Source: Bacteroidia bacterium (GTDB lineage: Bacteria; Bacteroidota; Bacteroidia; UKL13-3). Taken from it: 64,000 nucleotides of DNA. Below the pieces are notes generated by a model. It saw only the letters and a program-made list of their open reading frames with translations. It was not told where the DNA came from and ran no database searches. Numbering within the stretch: position 1 is the stretch's first letter; every line of letters starts with the position of its first letter. Shown one piece after another: positions 26,962-36,511 of this stretch. Position numbers and translations under genes: made by a program. The DNA is taken from contig JAIOYZ010000008.1 of NCBI GenBank assembly GCA_021740845.1, positions 85,516 to 149,515 on the forward strand. Reading direction: 5' to 3'.

Positions 26962-29900
26962 ATGAAAGCACTACCCTTTTTAGACTTAAAATCACTAAAG
27001 CTATATTTAGTTTTCTGTTTCTCTTTTTTCGGTTTGAACCAAAGTTTTGGAGCACACCAAATAGGAAGCGACTTTTCTTATGAGTGCACATCAACGCCAG
27101 GCATTTACAATGTAACTGCCAAAATATATAGAGATTGTGCGGGTGTTCAATTGTGTCCAAATTGTCCAACGGCACTGAGTTCAACCTGTTCAATTTCTCT
27201 TACTATTTCTGGAACTGGCACTTATCAAGGAACAACATTTGGAAGCGCAACTTTAAGTATAATTCCTACACAAAGTGCTTATGATGTGGTTGCAATTTGC
27301 TCCCTATCCAAAACTATTTGTAGCAACTGTGGCACTCGCACTGCTGGAACATTTTCGCCTGGAGTGGAAGTTTATACCTATCAAGGAACTCTTAATTTAA
27401 ACTCACTTCCCGCAGCTGCTTGTTTGGTAAGATTGTCCTATAACTCCTGTTGCCGCAATTCAAATATTTCCGCAATGGTTGCTCCTTCCTTTACAAATTT
27501 CTTTTCTGAGTTTATGTTGAACCGATGCATTACCCCTTGTAATAGTTCACCACTAACTTCAAACACACCTGTATTTGTTATGTGTGCTGGTGCCGACCAA
27601 AGCATTAATTTAAGCACACCAGATCCGGATGGCGATTCGCTTTCTTATAATTTTGCACCTTCCCTAAATGGACCTTCGCAAGCAGTTGCTTATGTTTCCC
27701 CTTATTCACCAACTGAGCCATTTCCTTATTTAGGTCCTCCAACCGGTCCACCCTATTTGTTCCCTGCCGGATTATATTTATCTATTAATACTGGAGATTT
27801 GAAGTTTCGTCCGGTTGGTACATTTATGGCAAATTTGGTTATTGAAACCAAACAATGGGTGAAGGTTTTAGGAGTCCCAACCTTGGCAGGTTCTATAAGA
27901 AGAGATTACCAATTTATTAGTAAAACTTGTCCAGCTAATTCACCTGTAAACATAAAGAAATTCGATAGTTTAGGAGTCAATTTAGGTTATATTGGATTTA
28001 CCAACGATACGGTTAGCATCCAAGAAGGAAAGCCATTTTGCCGAACCTATGTAGCTAGTGATACCGCCCTTGCAGATACCACTGATTTCACTTGGAATAC
28101 TATAGACCAAATGCCGGGTGCAAGCGTAAGCAAACTATACAACCCAGCCACTAGAAGTACAATTGGACCAAGACAAGATTCCATTAAATTTTGTTGGACT
28201 CCGCCGATAAATTCTAAAAGAGAATTAGCCTATTATTTTATTTTTACTGCTAAAGACCGTGTGTGCCCAATTCCTTATAGTTCTACCCAAACACTTTCAA
28301 TAAAAGTTATTGGAAGAATACCAGATCCTATTCATATCTCCAATATGAGTTATTCCAATCCAAAGTGCGTTGGTGATAGCAGTGGAAAGCTTTCCGTAAA
28401 TATCTCAGAAGGCATACCTCCATTTATTTATAAATTGAACCAAGGAAACTATCAATCCACCAATATATTTAACAAGCTTCCAGCTGGCTCATACACTGTT
28501 TATGCCATGGATTCAATAGGTACAATTGATTCGGCACAATTCACTTTATTTGACCCAAGCGCATTACAAGTTAGTCTTTCCATTCTTTCTCAAACACCAA
28601 TAGCTTGCAAATACGATTCTACAGGAATTGCAACACTTAACGTAACAAATGGAAAAGCACCTTTTCTTTTTTATGAGATTGGAAAAAGTGTACAAACAAG
28701 CCCTATTTTCTCTGGACTACCTGCAGGAAATACCACATTCATTGTTGTTGATTCTAATAATTGTAGAGATTCTGCTATTGCAACTATTTTTGAACCAAGT
28801 CTGGCACTTACAGCAACAATTAGCACGAGCAATGCAAGCTGTTGGGGTAATAATGGAAGCTATACCATAAATGTATCTGGAGGTGTTAGTCCATACACTT
28901 ATAGCACAAATGATGGACTATCCTTTGATTCCATTTCAAGCAATAATTCTGCAAGTATTGGCAATTATAAATTTCAAATAAAGGATTCCAATAATTGCAT
29001 TTTTAAATACCAAACAGACATAACAACTCCAAGCCAATTAAACTTAAGCACTGTTGTTTCCTCAGTAAAATGTAAGGGAGATTCTACAGGAAGCATTCTT
29101 ATTAATGCAAGTGGAGGAATATTACCTTATAAATATGCAATCCATAATGGTTCATACGATAGCAGCTCATTCTTTTCTAAATTAATAGCTGGAACTTATT
29201 CTGTAAGTTTATTAGACTCTAATAATTGTTTGGCAACAGAAAATAATATCCTAATAACTGAACCAACTAGTAGCTTACAGGCAAGCATTGTTTCACAAGA
29301 TGCAACTTGTTTAGGTGCAACAAATGGATGGGCAAAAGTTTTGGTTCAAGGCGGTACTTTACCATATAAAATTGGATGGAGCACAACACCCATTCGATAC
29401 GGAGATAGCATTGGTTTATTGCCTGCGGGAAAGGTATATGTTTTGGTAATAGATACTAATTTTTGTTATGCCGGCGACTCCACCATTATTGGCTATAAAC
29501 CTGTTTACAATAGCGAAGTAATTTGCGCCATCAATACAGATACCGCCAGTGGATTGCATGCCCTAATTTGGAATAAAACACAAGACATGGGAATTGCTCA
29601 ATACAGAATCTATGGCTCGTTAACTAGTGGTTCTGGCTTTACACTTTTAGACTCAGTTCTGTTTACTGGCAACTCTGTTTATGAAGATAGTGAGGCCACT
29701 CGCTTAAATAAAATCTATTACTACCAATTGAGTGCAGTTGATAGTTGTGGAAATGAATCCAATGCTTCTGGGACGCAATCTAATTTGTTTGTAACAGGAC
29801 AAACTATTGCAGGAGTAAATCAGTTAAATTGGTTGCTACCAATGGGAACAATGGGCATTCAAAATATACTTATTTGGAGAAGCAATAACGGAGCTGCATT

Positions 29901-30339
29901 TACACAAATAGCAAATTTACCCGCTAGTTCAACTACCTTTTCCGACAGTATTTTGCCCGCTGGAGAGTATACTTATTTCCTTGAATTAAATCAAAACCCA
30001 GCTTGTAATTTTAGTGGCACTAGTCAAGCAAAATTTACCAGCAACTCCGTCTTACTTTCAATAAATACAGGTATTAAGGAGTTAGCAATTCCAAAATTTT
30101 ATACCATTTATCCTAACCCAAGTTCTGGTAAATTATTTATTATTGCTAACACAAATCAATTTGGTATTGAAGCAGTAGAAATATTCAATGCACAAGGAGC
30201 AAAAGTATTTGCACAGAATTACTCTAACTCACAAACTATAGAAATTAATATGAGCGAATTGGCAGCAGGGATATACCATGTAAAAGTGCTGACAAAAGAC
30301 AATGGTAGTCAAAGTACCAAGGTGGTTTTAACTAAATAA
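26962..30339 (+). CDS. SprB-repeat adhesin with T9SS sorting domain
   Basis: This 1125-residue secreted protein starts at MKALPFLDL (26962) with a signal peptide ending near QSFGAHQ; an earlier ATG at 26914 is open. A Cys-rich N-terminal domain (to about residue 460) is followed by about five SprB-type repeats of roughly 75-80 residues (about 460-845), each with a CxGDSxG-like start, a GGxxPYxY core and an AGxYxVxVxDSNNC end. A fibronectin-like region precedes a C-terminal type A sorting domain (FYTIYPNPSSGKLFI...AAGIYHVKV, about 1050-1125). Surface attachment or gliding is likely, by analogy with SprB. A motif core at 27031-27040 encodes GLNQ in the signal peptide. Confidence 0.85.
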   Translation: MKALPFLDLKSLKLYLVFCFSFFGLNQSFGAHQIGSDFSYECTSTPGIYNVTAKIYRDCAGVQLCPNCPTALSSTCSISLTISGTGTYQGTTFGSATLSIIPTQSAYDVVAICSLSKTICSNCGTRTAGTFSPGVEVYTYQGTLNLNSLPAAACLVRLSYNSCCRNSNISAMVAPSFTNFFSEFMLNRCITPCNSSPLTSNTPVFVMCAGADQSINLSTPDPDGDSLSYNFAPSLNGPSQAVAYVSPYSPTEPFPYLGPPTGPPYLFPAGLYLSINTGDLKFRPVGTFMANLVIETKQWVKVLGVPTLAGSIRRDYQFISKTCPANSPVNIKKFDSLGVNLGYIGFTNDTVSIQEGKPFCRTYVASDTALADTTDFTWNTIDQMPGASVSKLYNPATRSTIGPRQDSIKFCWTPPINSKRELAYYFIFTAKDRVCPIPYSSTQTLSIKVIGRIPDPIHISNMSYSNPKCVGDSSGKLSVNISEGIPPFIYKLNQGNYQSTNIFNKLPAGSYTVYAMDSIGTIDSAQFTLFDPSALQVSLSILSQTPIACKYDSTGIATLNVTNGKAPFLFYEIGKSVQTSPIFSGLPAGNTTFIVVDSNNCRDSAIATIFEPSLALTATISTSNASCWGNNGSYTINVSGGVSPYTYSTNDGLSFDSISSNNSASIGNYKFQIKDSNNCIFKYQTDITTPSQLNLSTVVSSVKCKGDSTGSILINASGGILPYKYAIHNGSYDSSSFFSKLIAGTYSVSLLDSNNCLATENNILITEPTSSLQASIVSQDATCLGATNGWAKVLVQGGTLPYKIGWSTTPIRYGDSIGLLPAGKVYVLVIDTNFCYAGDSTIIGYKPVYNSEVICAINTDTASGLHALIWNKTQDMGIAQYRIYGSLTSGSGFTLLDSVLFTGNSVYEDSEATRLNKIYYYQLSAVDSCGNESNASGTQSNLFVTGQTIAGVNQLNWLLPMGTMGIQNILIWRSNNGAAFTQIANLPASSTTFSDSILPAGEYTYFLELNQNPACNFSGTSQAKFTSNSVLLSINTGIKELAIPKFYTIYPNPSSGKLFIIANTNQFGIEAVEIFNAQGAKVFAQNYSNSQTIEINMSELAAGIYHVKVLTKDNGSQSTKVVLTK

Positions 30340-30342
30340 TTC

Positions 30343-30352
30343 GGTTTGAACC
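30343..30352. repeat. GGTTYRAACC motif copy
   Basis: GGTTTGAACC within TTCGGTTTGAACCAAAC, 3 bases after the adhesin stop. Confidence 0.8.
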
Positions 30353-30365
30353 AAACAAATTTTTC

Positions 30366-30548
30366 TTATTTATTAACTCTTTTTGAACCGCAGCGTTTGC
30401 AATATTTCCAATCTTTTTTCATGCGACCACAGCGATTGCATGTTTCTACAATTGGCTCTCCGGGATTGGAAAGGCGCTGGTAGAGATATATAATTCCTGC
30501 CACAAAAAACAAGAGAATCAACATCAGAAAATCGAAAATCTTTTTCAT
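30366..30548 (-). CDS. Small membrane-anchored zinc-ribbon protein
   Basis: This 60-residue protein has one membrane helix (about residues 6-25) and a C-terminal double CxxC motif: CNRCG then CKRCG about 13 residues later, a zinc ribbon. The start ATG gives Lys-Lys before the helix. It is convergent with the adhesin gene. Function unknown. Confidence 0.65.
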   Translation of the reverse strand: MKKIFDFLMLILLFFVAGIIYLYQRLSNPGEPIVETCNRCGRMKKDWKYCKRCGSKRVNK

Positions 30549-30779
30549 GTTTGCCTGCTTGCAAAAGTCTTTTGGGAATGCATTATTATTCTGAATTTCC
30601 CTGCACTAAATTAGACCTTTACACCAGAAAAAAATCTGATTTTTATACGAAATTCAAGTCCGAGGTTTAGTGGAAATTGTTTTAAAAGCTGCACTGGTAA
30701 TCAGGATTCCGTTAGGCAATGGATTTAAAGTTTACTCATCAGGCAATTAATGAAACTATTTGTTGGGAGTTCGTTTTAT

Positions 30780-31661
30780 CTATTGCTCGTCAAAAAAGTC
30801 TTCATCAATTTCTTTAATCTCATAAGAAGTCTTTAATTGAATACCAACATTAAATTCGTGCATTAAGGAAACCAATTTTAGTCCGTCAATACATATTATT
30901 TTATGATGTGCAGAACGAGCTTTTTCAATTGCCTTTATATCAAATTCGGATGTTGTAACAAATACTCCTTTGTTTGTGTCACCACTCATTGCACCTATAA
31001 AATTTCTAATATCTTTTTCTCTAACTTTTCCTTCATTAAACCTTTTGGCTTGTATGTATATCTTGTCAAGTCCAAGTTTATCTTCATTTATAATACCATC
31101 AATACCTCCATCATTGGATTTTGATGTTTCTATGAAATCACCATATCCCATTTTCTTTAGTAATCTAAGAACTACTTTTTCAAAAAAATACGGATCGATA
31201 TTTTTTAGTTTTATCAAAAGTTCACTTTTTACATCTGATTCAATTCTATTGAAACCTTCATCAATTAAGTCTTGTGGAGATGAAATTTCAACATTTGCCT
31301 GCTTGTCAATTGCTCTTGTTTCTTTTTCTTGTTTATAAAAGTCAAATAATGAGCTTTCATTTTCTAAATCTCTAACAGTCAAATTTGCCGAATGATTTTT
31401 ACCTTTTTCAGTAATTTGAACATGTCCGCGTTCTGGAAATACTAAATATCCACCTTTTTTGAGATATGATTTACCCCAAGCAATTCTATTGTCTATCAGT
31501 AAGTCGCCAGATTTTGTTTTTTGTTTTAGCTGATCATTGCTCAATTCAGAGTAAAACTTTGTTTTTACTACTTCAATAAGCTCTCTTGATTTATAAATTT
31601 TATTGTCTTTTAGAACTTCAAGTATTGGGATAAATGTCTCGTCAAATTTTGGTATTTCCAT
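30780..31661 (-). CDS. mrr: Mrr-type restriction endonuclease (type IV)
   Basis: This 293-residue enzyme has an N-terminal Mrr winged-helix domain (MEIPKFDETFIPILEVLKDN, about residues 1-90) and a C-terminal PD-(D/E)xK nuclease of the Mrr type (about 150-280). The active site reads SNDGGIDGIINED then IYIQAKR, giving D and QxK. Mrr enzymes cut DNA with modified bases. The start at 31661 matches Mrr length; an open frame to 31748 is longer. No methyltransferase gene is adjacent, as expected for a type IV enzyme. Confidence 0.88.
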   Translation of the reverse strand: MEIPKFDETFIPILEVLKDNKIYKSRELIEVVKTKFYSELSNDQLKQKTKSGDLLIDNRIAWGKSYLKKGGYLVFPERGHVQITEKGKNHSANLTVRDLENESSLFDFYKQEKETRAIDKQANVEISSPQDLIDEGFNRIESDVKSELLIKLKNIDPYFFEKVVLRLLKKMGYGDFIETSKSNDGGIDGIINEDKLGLDKIYIQAKRFNEGKVREKDIRNFIGAMSGDTNKGVFVTTSEFDIKAIEKARSAHHKIICIDGLKLVSLMHEFNVGIQLKTSYEIKEIDEDFFDEQ

Positions 31662-32033
31662 TAATTTTATGTTTTCGTGTAGTTTATTTTCATGAACGCT
31701 TACAATATTAATACCCCCCCATTCATCAACCCCAAGCATTACCCCCAACTAAATTTCAATTAAGATTTTTCCTTAGCAATAATTTTAAAAGGGTATAGGC
31801 TTTTACAAAACGAATATAAAAAATCTACAAACTTTTCCAATCCTAATTTTCAAGGGATTCGGGATTATCAATTAAAACAAAAAACAGATTTTGGTTCAAA
31901 CCGAACCTTTGCTTAATTGCTTTACTTGGCTTTGCCCATTGGGATATGCTTTGGGTATTATTTATTAAACCATTTGCCTATTTTCGTTGACTTACTCATA
32001 TTCGTGGGTGATTAGGTAAATGAATTTGTATAA
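31662..32033. other. Divergent intergenic region between mrr and gldA
   Basis: 372 bases with a possible mrr N-terminal extension (to 31748), a motif copy (31893) and a TATTTTCG box (31979-31986), probably the gldA promoter. No other gene is visible. Confidence 0.6.
31893..31902. repeat. GGTTYRAACC motif copy
   Basis: GGTTCAAACC within TTTGGTTCAAACCGAAC, upstream of gldA. Confidence 0.8.
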
Positions 32034-32936
32034 ATGTCGATTATAGTCAGTGATTTAACAAAAATATACGGCGCTCAAAAAGCACTTGATGGAATTAGCT
32101 TTGAGGTAAAACCCGGCGAAATCCTTGGTTTTTTAGGTCCAAACGGTGCTGGGAAATCCACTACCATGAAAATACTTACAGGCTATTTGCCTCAGCATTC
32201 TGGTAGCGCCAGTATTTGTGGTTACGATGTAAATACCCAAAGCATGGAAGCCCGCAAACGCATTGGTTATTTGCCAGAATTAAACCCTTTGTATACGGAT
32301 ATGTATATCAAAGAATATTTGCTTTTTTCTGCAGGCTTATTGGGTTTAACTGGTGAGGCAGCCAATACCGCTGTGGAAACCATGATTCAAAAAACGGGAT
32401 TAACCCCCGAACGCAAAAAACAAATTGCTCAGCTTTCTAAAGGGTACAAACAGCGTGTGGGCTTAGCCGCTGCCATGTTGCACAACCCAGAAGTTTTAAT
32501 TTTGGATGAACCTACAAGTGGTTTAGACCCTAACCAAGTGGTAGAAATTAGAAATCTAATTAAAGAGATTGGCAAGGATAAAACGGTATTATTTTCTACG
32601 CATATCATGCAAGAAGTAGAAGCCATGTGTACTCGAGTTATTATTATTAACAAAGGAAAAATTGTGGCCAATGATGCCATCGAAAACTTGCAGAAAAAAT
32701 TAAACAAAACGTTTATTCTCACCATCGAGTTCAAAGATGAAATCAACGAAAGCCTTATCCAGTCGCTAGCGCCTTTGGTTCAAACCGAAAAAAATGGAAA
32801 ACTTTACAAGATAAAAGCCCAAAGCGATTTAAGAGAAGCCATTGCCAAATTGGCCCAGCAAAATAACTGGCTCATACTTTCCATGCAATTAGAAGAAAGT
32901 TCGTTGGAAGAAGTATTTCAATCATTAACCCAATAA
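32034..32936 (+). CDS. gldA: Gliding-motility ABC transporter ATP-binding protein GldA
   Basis: This 300-residue ABC ATPase has Walker A (GPNGAGKST, about residue 37), signature-like LSKGYKQRVGLAAAMLHNP, Walker B (VLILDEPTSGLDP) and the His switch (STH). It is followed 2 bases later by gldF and then gldG, which form the transporter needed for gliding in Flavobacterium. A motif core at 32777-32786 encodes LVQTE. Confidence 0.93.
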   Translation: MSIIVSDLTKIYGAQKALDGISFEVKPGEILGFLGPNGAGKSTTMKILTGYLPQHSGSASICGYDVNTQSMEARKRIGYLPELNPLYTDMYIKEYLLFSAGLLGLTGEAANTAVETMIQKTGLTPERKKQIAQLSKGYKQRVGLAAAMLHNPEVLILDEPTSGLDPNQVVEIRNLIKEIGKDKTVLFSTHIMQEVEAMCTRVIIINKGKIVANDAIENLQKKLNKTFILTIEFKDEINESLIQSLAPLVQTEKNGKLYKIKAQSDLREAIAKLAQQNNWLILSMQLEESSLEEVFQSLTQ

Positions 32937-32938
32937 GG

Positions 32939-33667
32939 ATGTTTAGTATCTATCAGAAGGAAATAAGAAGTTTCTTGAGTTCGCTCATTGCCTATGTGGT
33001 TATGCTGGTGTTTTTGCTGGCAATAGGTTTGTTTACTTGGGTTTTGCCCGATTATAATGTGTTTGATTATGGTTATGCCAACCTAGATACCTTATTTAGC
33101 ATGGCGCCTTGGATGTTTATTTTTCTTATTTCTGCCATTACCATGCGCAGCTTAAGTGAAGAAAAAAAGAACGGCACCATTGAAATTATTACCACCAAAC
33201 CCATTAGCGATTTGCAAATTTTATTAGGGAAATATTTTGCTGGATTAACCTTGGTGGTTTTTACGCTTTTGCCAACCCTAATTTATTATGTAACCATTTA
33301 CAAATTGGGTGCTCCCAAAGGCAATTTAGATAGCGGCGCCATCTGGGGCTCCTACTTGGGATTGCTCTTTTTAGGTTCTTGCTTTGTTGCCATTGGCATG
33401 TTTGCATCTGCAGTAAGCGATAACCAAATTGTATCGTTTGTGGTTTCTATGTTCTTGTGTTTTTTGTTTTATAATTTATTTGAATTGATAGCCGATTTTA
33501 AACTATTGGGCTCATGGGATTCTGTGGTTGCAGGCTTGGGAATTAACGCCCATTACCAAAGCATTAGCAGAGGCGTTATTGACTCAAGAGATGTATTTTA
33601 TTTTATTGGTTTTGATGTGGTATTTATTGCCGCTACCAAAACATTATTTGGAAGCAGAAAATGGTAA
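32939..33667 (+). CDS. gldF: Gliding-motility ABC transporter permease GldF
   Basis: This 242-residue integral membrane protein has about six hydrophobic segments and the ABC-2 type permease motif MRSLSEEKKNGTIEIITTKPIS (about residues 68-88). It overlaps gldG by 7 bases and is the membrane subunit partnering GldA. Confidence 0.93.
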   Translation: MFSIYQKEIRSFLSSLIAYVVMLVFLLAIGLFTWVLPDYNVFDYGYANLDTLFSMAPWMFIFLISAITMRSLSEEKKNGTIEIITTKPISDLQILLGKYFAGLTLVVFTLLPTLIYYVTIYKLGAPKGNLDSGAIWGSYLGLLFLGSCFVAIGMFASAVSDNQIVSFVVSMFLCFLFYNLFELIADFKLLGSWDSVVAGLGINAHYQSISRGVIDSRDVFYFIGFDVVFIAATKTLFGSRKW

Positions 33668-35391
33668 GTATGAAAAATCAATCTGCACAAGCTAAAAAAA
33701 TGAGGTATACCAAAAGCCAAAGTCTACTTCAATTGGCACTTGTTATTGCCATTGTAGTGGTAGCAAATCTCGTTTTGAACCCATTCTTTTTTAGAATAGA
33801 TTTAACCAAAGAAAAGAGATTTTCGTTGGGCGACGCCAGTAAAAAATTGGCAGAAAAAGTAACGGAACCTTTGTATATTAAAGTCTTCTTAGAAGGCGAA
33901 TTTCCTGCTGGTTTCAAGCGTTTGAGTAAATCATCTAAAGAAATGTTGGATGAATTTGCAGCTTATAGTCATGGCAATATTCAATACGAATTTATTGATC
34001 CATTTTTAGATGCTAATGCTAAAAAGACGGAGGATATAATTGTTGAATTAGGCAATAAAGGAATTCAGCCTACCAATGTTCAAATAAAGAAGGAAGATGA
34101 ATTTGCGCAGAAGATAATTATTCCTGGTGCCTTGGCTTATTACAAGGGTGTAGAATACCCAATGAACTTTTTGAAAAGTCAGTTTGGCCAAGACCCAGAA
34201 GAAGTAATTAATAGCAGTATAGAATTATTGGAATATGAAATTGCCAATACCTTACGCAAAGCCACACAAGAGAAAACCAAAAAGATTGCCATTATAGAAG
34301 ATCATGGCGAATTGGGGCGTTGGGAAATGGCCGAGGCACAGGCAATGCTTTCTCAATTTTATGAAGTAGAGAGATTGCCTTTGAGCATTCAGGTGCCGCA
34401 GCGATTAAATGATTTTGCAGGTATTATTATTGCCAAACCTACCAAAGAAATATCTGAGTTCGATAAGTTTAAAATCGACCAGTATATTATGAATGGTGGT
34501 AAGGTTCTTTGGTTAATAGAATCGCAATTGGCAGAAATAGATAGTTTACAAAACGAGAATATTTTTGTTTCTACTACCTACCCTACCCATGTAGACGATA
34601 TGCTTTTTAAATATGGCATTCGTATCAATGCTAATATTATACAGGATTTGCAATGCAATGGAATTCCAATTTTGAGTGGATTAAAAGATGGTGTGCCGCA
34701 ACAAAAATTATTGCCTTGGCCATTTTATCCGGTTGCTCCTGGCGCAGAAAATAATTCAATTGTAAAAGGCATTGAGCCGGTTTGGTTTCAATTTGCTTCT
34801 TCTATAGATACACTTGCCAATCCAGATATTAAGAAAACGGTTTTGTTCCAAAGTTCACCGTATAGTCGTGTTTTGGCGGCACCTGCACGTGTAGATTTAA
34901 ACACTGCCCGTTTAGATTTACAGCCCGAAATGTTTAGAAGAAACAGCAATGGCAACTTTATTATGGGTGTTCTTTTGGAAGGTAAGTTTATCTCCAATTT
35001 CCGCTACCGTTTTGATGCTAGCAAAACTCCAGACATGCCGTTTAAAGATTTTGTAGAAAACAATAAAATGATTGTGATTTCTGATGGAGATGTAATTCGC
35101 AACCAAGTAAAAAAATCTACAGGAGAAGTTTTTCCATTGGGTTACGACCGCTATACACGTGAGACTTTTGGCAACAAAAAGCTCATCCAAAATTGCATTG
35201 ATTATTTGTGCGACGACAGTGGAATTATAGAAATACGTTCTAAGGAAATTAAGTTACGCTTGTTGGACAAAGGAAAGGTGAAGAAGGAAAGAAACTTCTG
35301 GACAATGATAAATATTGGTTTGCCAATAGCATTAATTCTGTTGTTTGGATTTATAAACAAGTGGATAAGAAAAAGAAAATACGCAGCCTAA
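33661..35391 (+). CDS. gldG: Gliding-motility ABC transporter substrate-binding-like protein GldG
   Basis: This 576-residue membrane protein has an N-terminal helix (LLQLALVIAIVVVANLVLNPF, about residues 19-39), a large periplasmic GldG/IFT52-type domain with KRFSLGDASKKLAEKV, IAIIEDHGELGRWEMAEA and FDKFKIDQYIMNGGKVLWLIES, and a C-terminal helix (about 550-568). It overlaps gldF by 7 bases. A second ATG three codons in (33670) is an alternative start. Confidence 0.92.
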   Translation: MVSMKNQSAQAKKMRYTKSQSLLQLALVIAIVVVANLVLNPFFFRIDLTKEKRFSLGDASKKLAEKVTEPLYIKVFLEGEFPAGFKRLSKSSKEMLDEFAAYSHGNIQYEFIDPFLDANAKKTEDIIVELGNKGIQPTNVQIKKEDEFAQKIIIPGALAYYKGVEYPMNFLKSQFGQDPEEVINSSIELLEYEIANTLRKATQEKTKKIAIIEDHGELGRWEMAEAQAMLSQFYEVERLPLSIQVPQRLNDFAGIIIAKPTKEISEFDKFKIDQYIMNGGKVLWLIESQLAEIDSLQNENIFVSTTYPTHVDDMLFKYGIRINANIIQDLQCNGIPILSGLKDGVPQQKLLPWPFYPVAPGAENNSIVKGIEPVWFQFASSIDTLANPDIKKTVLFQSSPYSRVLAAPARVDLNTARLDLQPEMFRRNSNGNFIMGVLLEGKFISNFRYRFDASKTPDMPFKDFVENNKMIVISDGDVIRNQVKKSTGEVFPLGYDRYTRETFGNKKLIQNCIDYLCDDSGIIEIRSKEIKLRLLDKGKVKKERNFWTMINIGLPIALILLFGFINKWIRKRKYAA

Positions 35392-36420
35392 ATGATGAAC
35401 AAAAACACCAAAATACTATTGCTCATTCTGTTTGTATTGAGCATTGGATTTTATTTAGTAAGCAAAAAACCTTGGAGAACTGCCAGCAAAGATGCCAAGG
35501 CTTTTTCTATTGAAGATACCAGTATTGTTACCAAAATTTTTATGGCAAACAAGTTGGGTCAGAAAGTTTTGTTAGAAAGAAATGCCCAAAACCAATGGTT
35601 TGTTAATGGAGGTGTTTTAGCAGAAGAAAGCAAAGTAAAACTTTTGTTGAGCACGCTACACGACATGGAAATACAAAAGCCATTGCCGCCTAATATGCAC
35701 AATACAGCTATTGGAATTTTAGCCGTGCGCGGAATAAAAACAGAAATTTATGCCCAAGATAAATTGCTAAAAACCATTTATGTGGGTAGCGAAACTCCCG
35801 ATCAAACTGGAACGTTTATGTTAATTGAAGGAGAAGATGAGCCATACTCAATTCATGTTCCGGGCTTTATCGGTTATCTTACACCACGCTTTTTCTTGAG
35901 TGAAATTAAATGGAGAAGCAAGCTTATTTTTGATGTGCCAGCAGAATCTATTGCAGAAATTCAAATAGATTATCCGGGCAATTCTGCTTCTTCCTTTACA
36001 TTTTCCAAAGAGTTGTATAAAAGTAAAGGTTTCGTTTTGAACCAAAAAGGAGAAGAGTTTTTAGCAGATACGCAAGAAGTGAAAATGTTGCTTCATTCTT
36101 TTGAACAAAAATTTGCAGAAGGTTATTACGATGATAGCACTTTTACTAATCACGAAAGAGATTCCTTATTTCAACTTACGCCCTACTGCACCATACGTTT
36201 GAAGCAAGTAAGTGGAAAAGAACAGCACTTGGCATTTTACTATAAACCCATTGGCAATAATACCAAAGAAAGATACGACGATAATGGAATTGAACTCAGC
36301 ATCGACCCAGAGAAATTTTATGTAAAGCTGGATAATATCGAACAAATTGCCTCGGTTCAGGAATATGCATTTCGTAGGATTTTGGTTCAAGCCAATCGAT
36401 TAAAAGCAAAAAGGAATTAG
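35392..36420 (+). CDS. DUF4340-like protein in the gldAFG operon
   Basis: This 342-residue protein has an N-terminal membrane anchor (ILLLILFVLSIGFYLVS) and an extracytoplasmic beta-rich region with FSIEDTSIVTKIFMAN and PGFIGYLTPRFFLSEIKWRSKLIFDV. It resembles DUF4340 proteins, which often follow gldG-like genes. It starts at the base after the gldG stop. A one-mismatch motif copy lies at 36034 and a GGTTCAAGCC at 36384. Confidence 0.8.
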   Translation: MMNKNTKILLLILFVLSIGFYLVSKKPWRTASKDAKAFSIEDTSIVTKIFMANKLGQKVLLERNAQNQWFVNGGVLAEESKVKLLLSTLHDMEIQKPLPPNMHNTAIGILAVRGIKTEIYAQDKLLKTIYVGSETPDQTGTFMLIEGEDEPYSIHVPGFIGYLTPRFFLSEIKWRSKLIFDVPAESIAEIQIDYPGNSASSFTFSKELYKSKGFVLNQKGEEFLADTQEVKMLLHSFEQKFAEGYYDDSTFTNHERDSLFQLTPYCTIRLKQVSGKEQHLAFYYKPIGNNTKERYDDNGIELSIDPEKFYVKLDNIEQIASVQEYAFRRILVQANRLKAKRN

Positions 36421-36496
36421 TTTCAAACCGAATTAAAAAAAAAGGCTAATAAAGGAACTGCTTAAAAATCCCATTTCTTAATTAGCTTATTTCCTG

Positions 36497-36504
36497 TATT
36501 TTTG
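36497..36504 (+). promoter_or_regulatory. -7 promoter element, possibly leaderless
   Basis: TATTTTTG matches TAnnTTTG and ends 7 bases before the ATG of the CBS-domain gene. No clear -33 element is seen. Confidence 0.35.
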
Positions 36505-36511
36505 CCACCAT

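Noticed and set aside
30780..31748. Longer start for the Mrr protein (31748).
   Set aside because: The added 29 residues do not fit the family start; MEIPKFDETFIPIL at 31661 does. It cannot be excluded fully.
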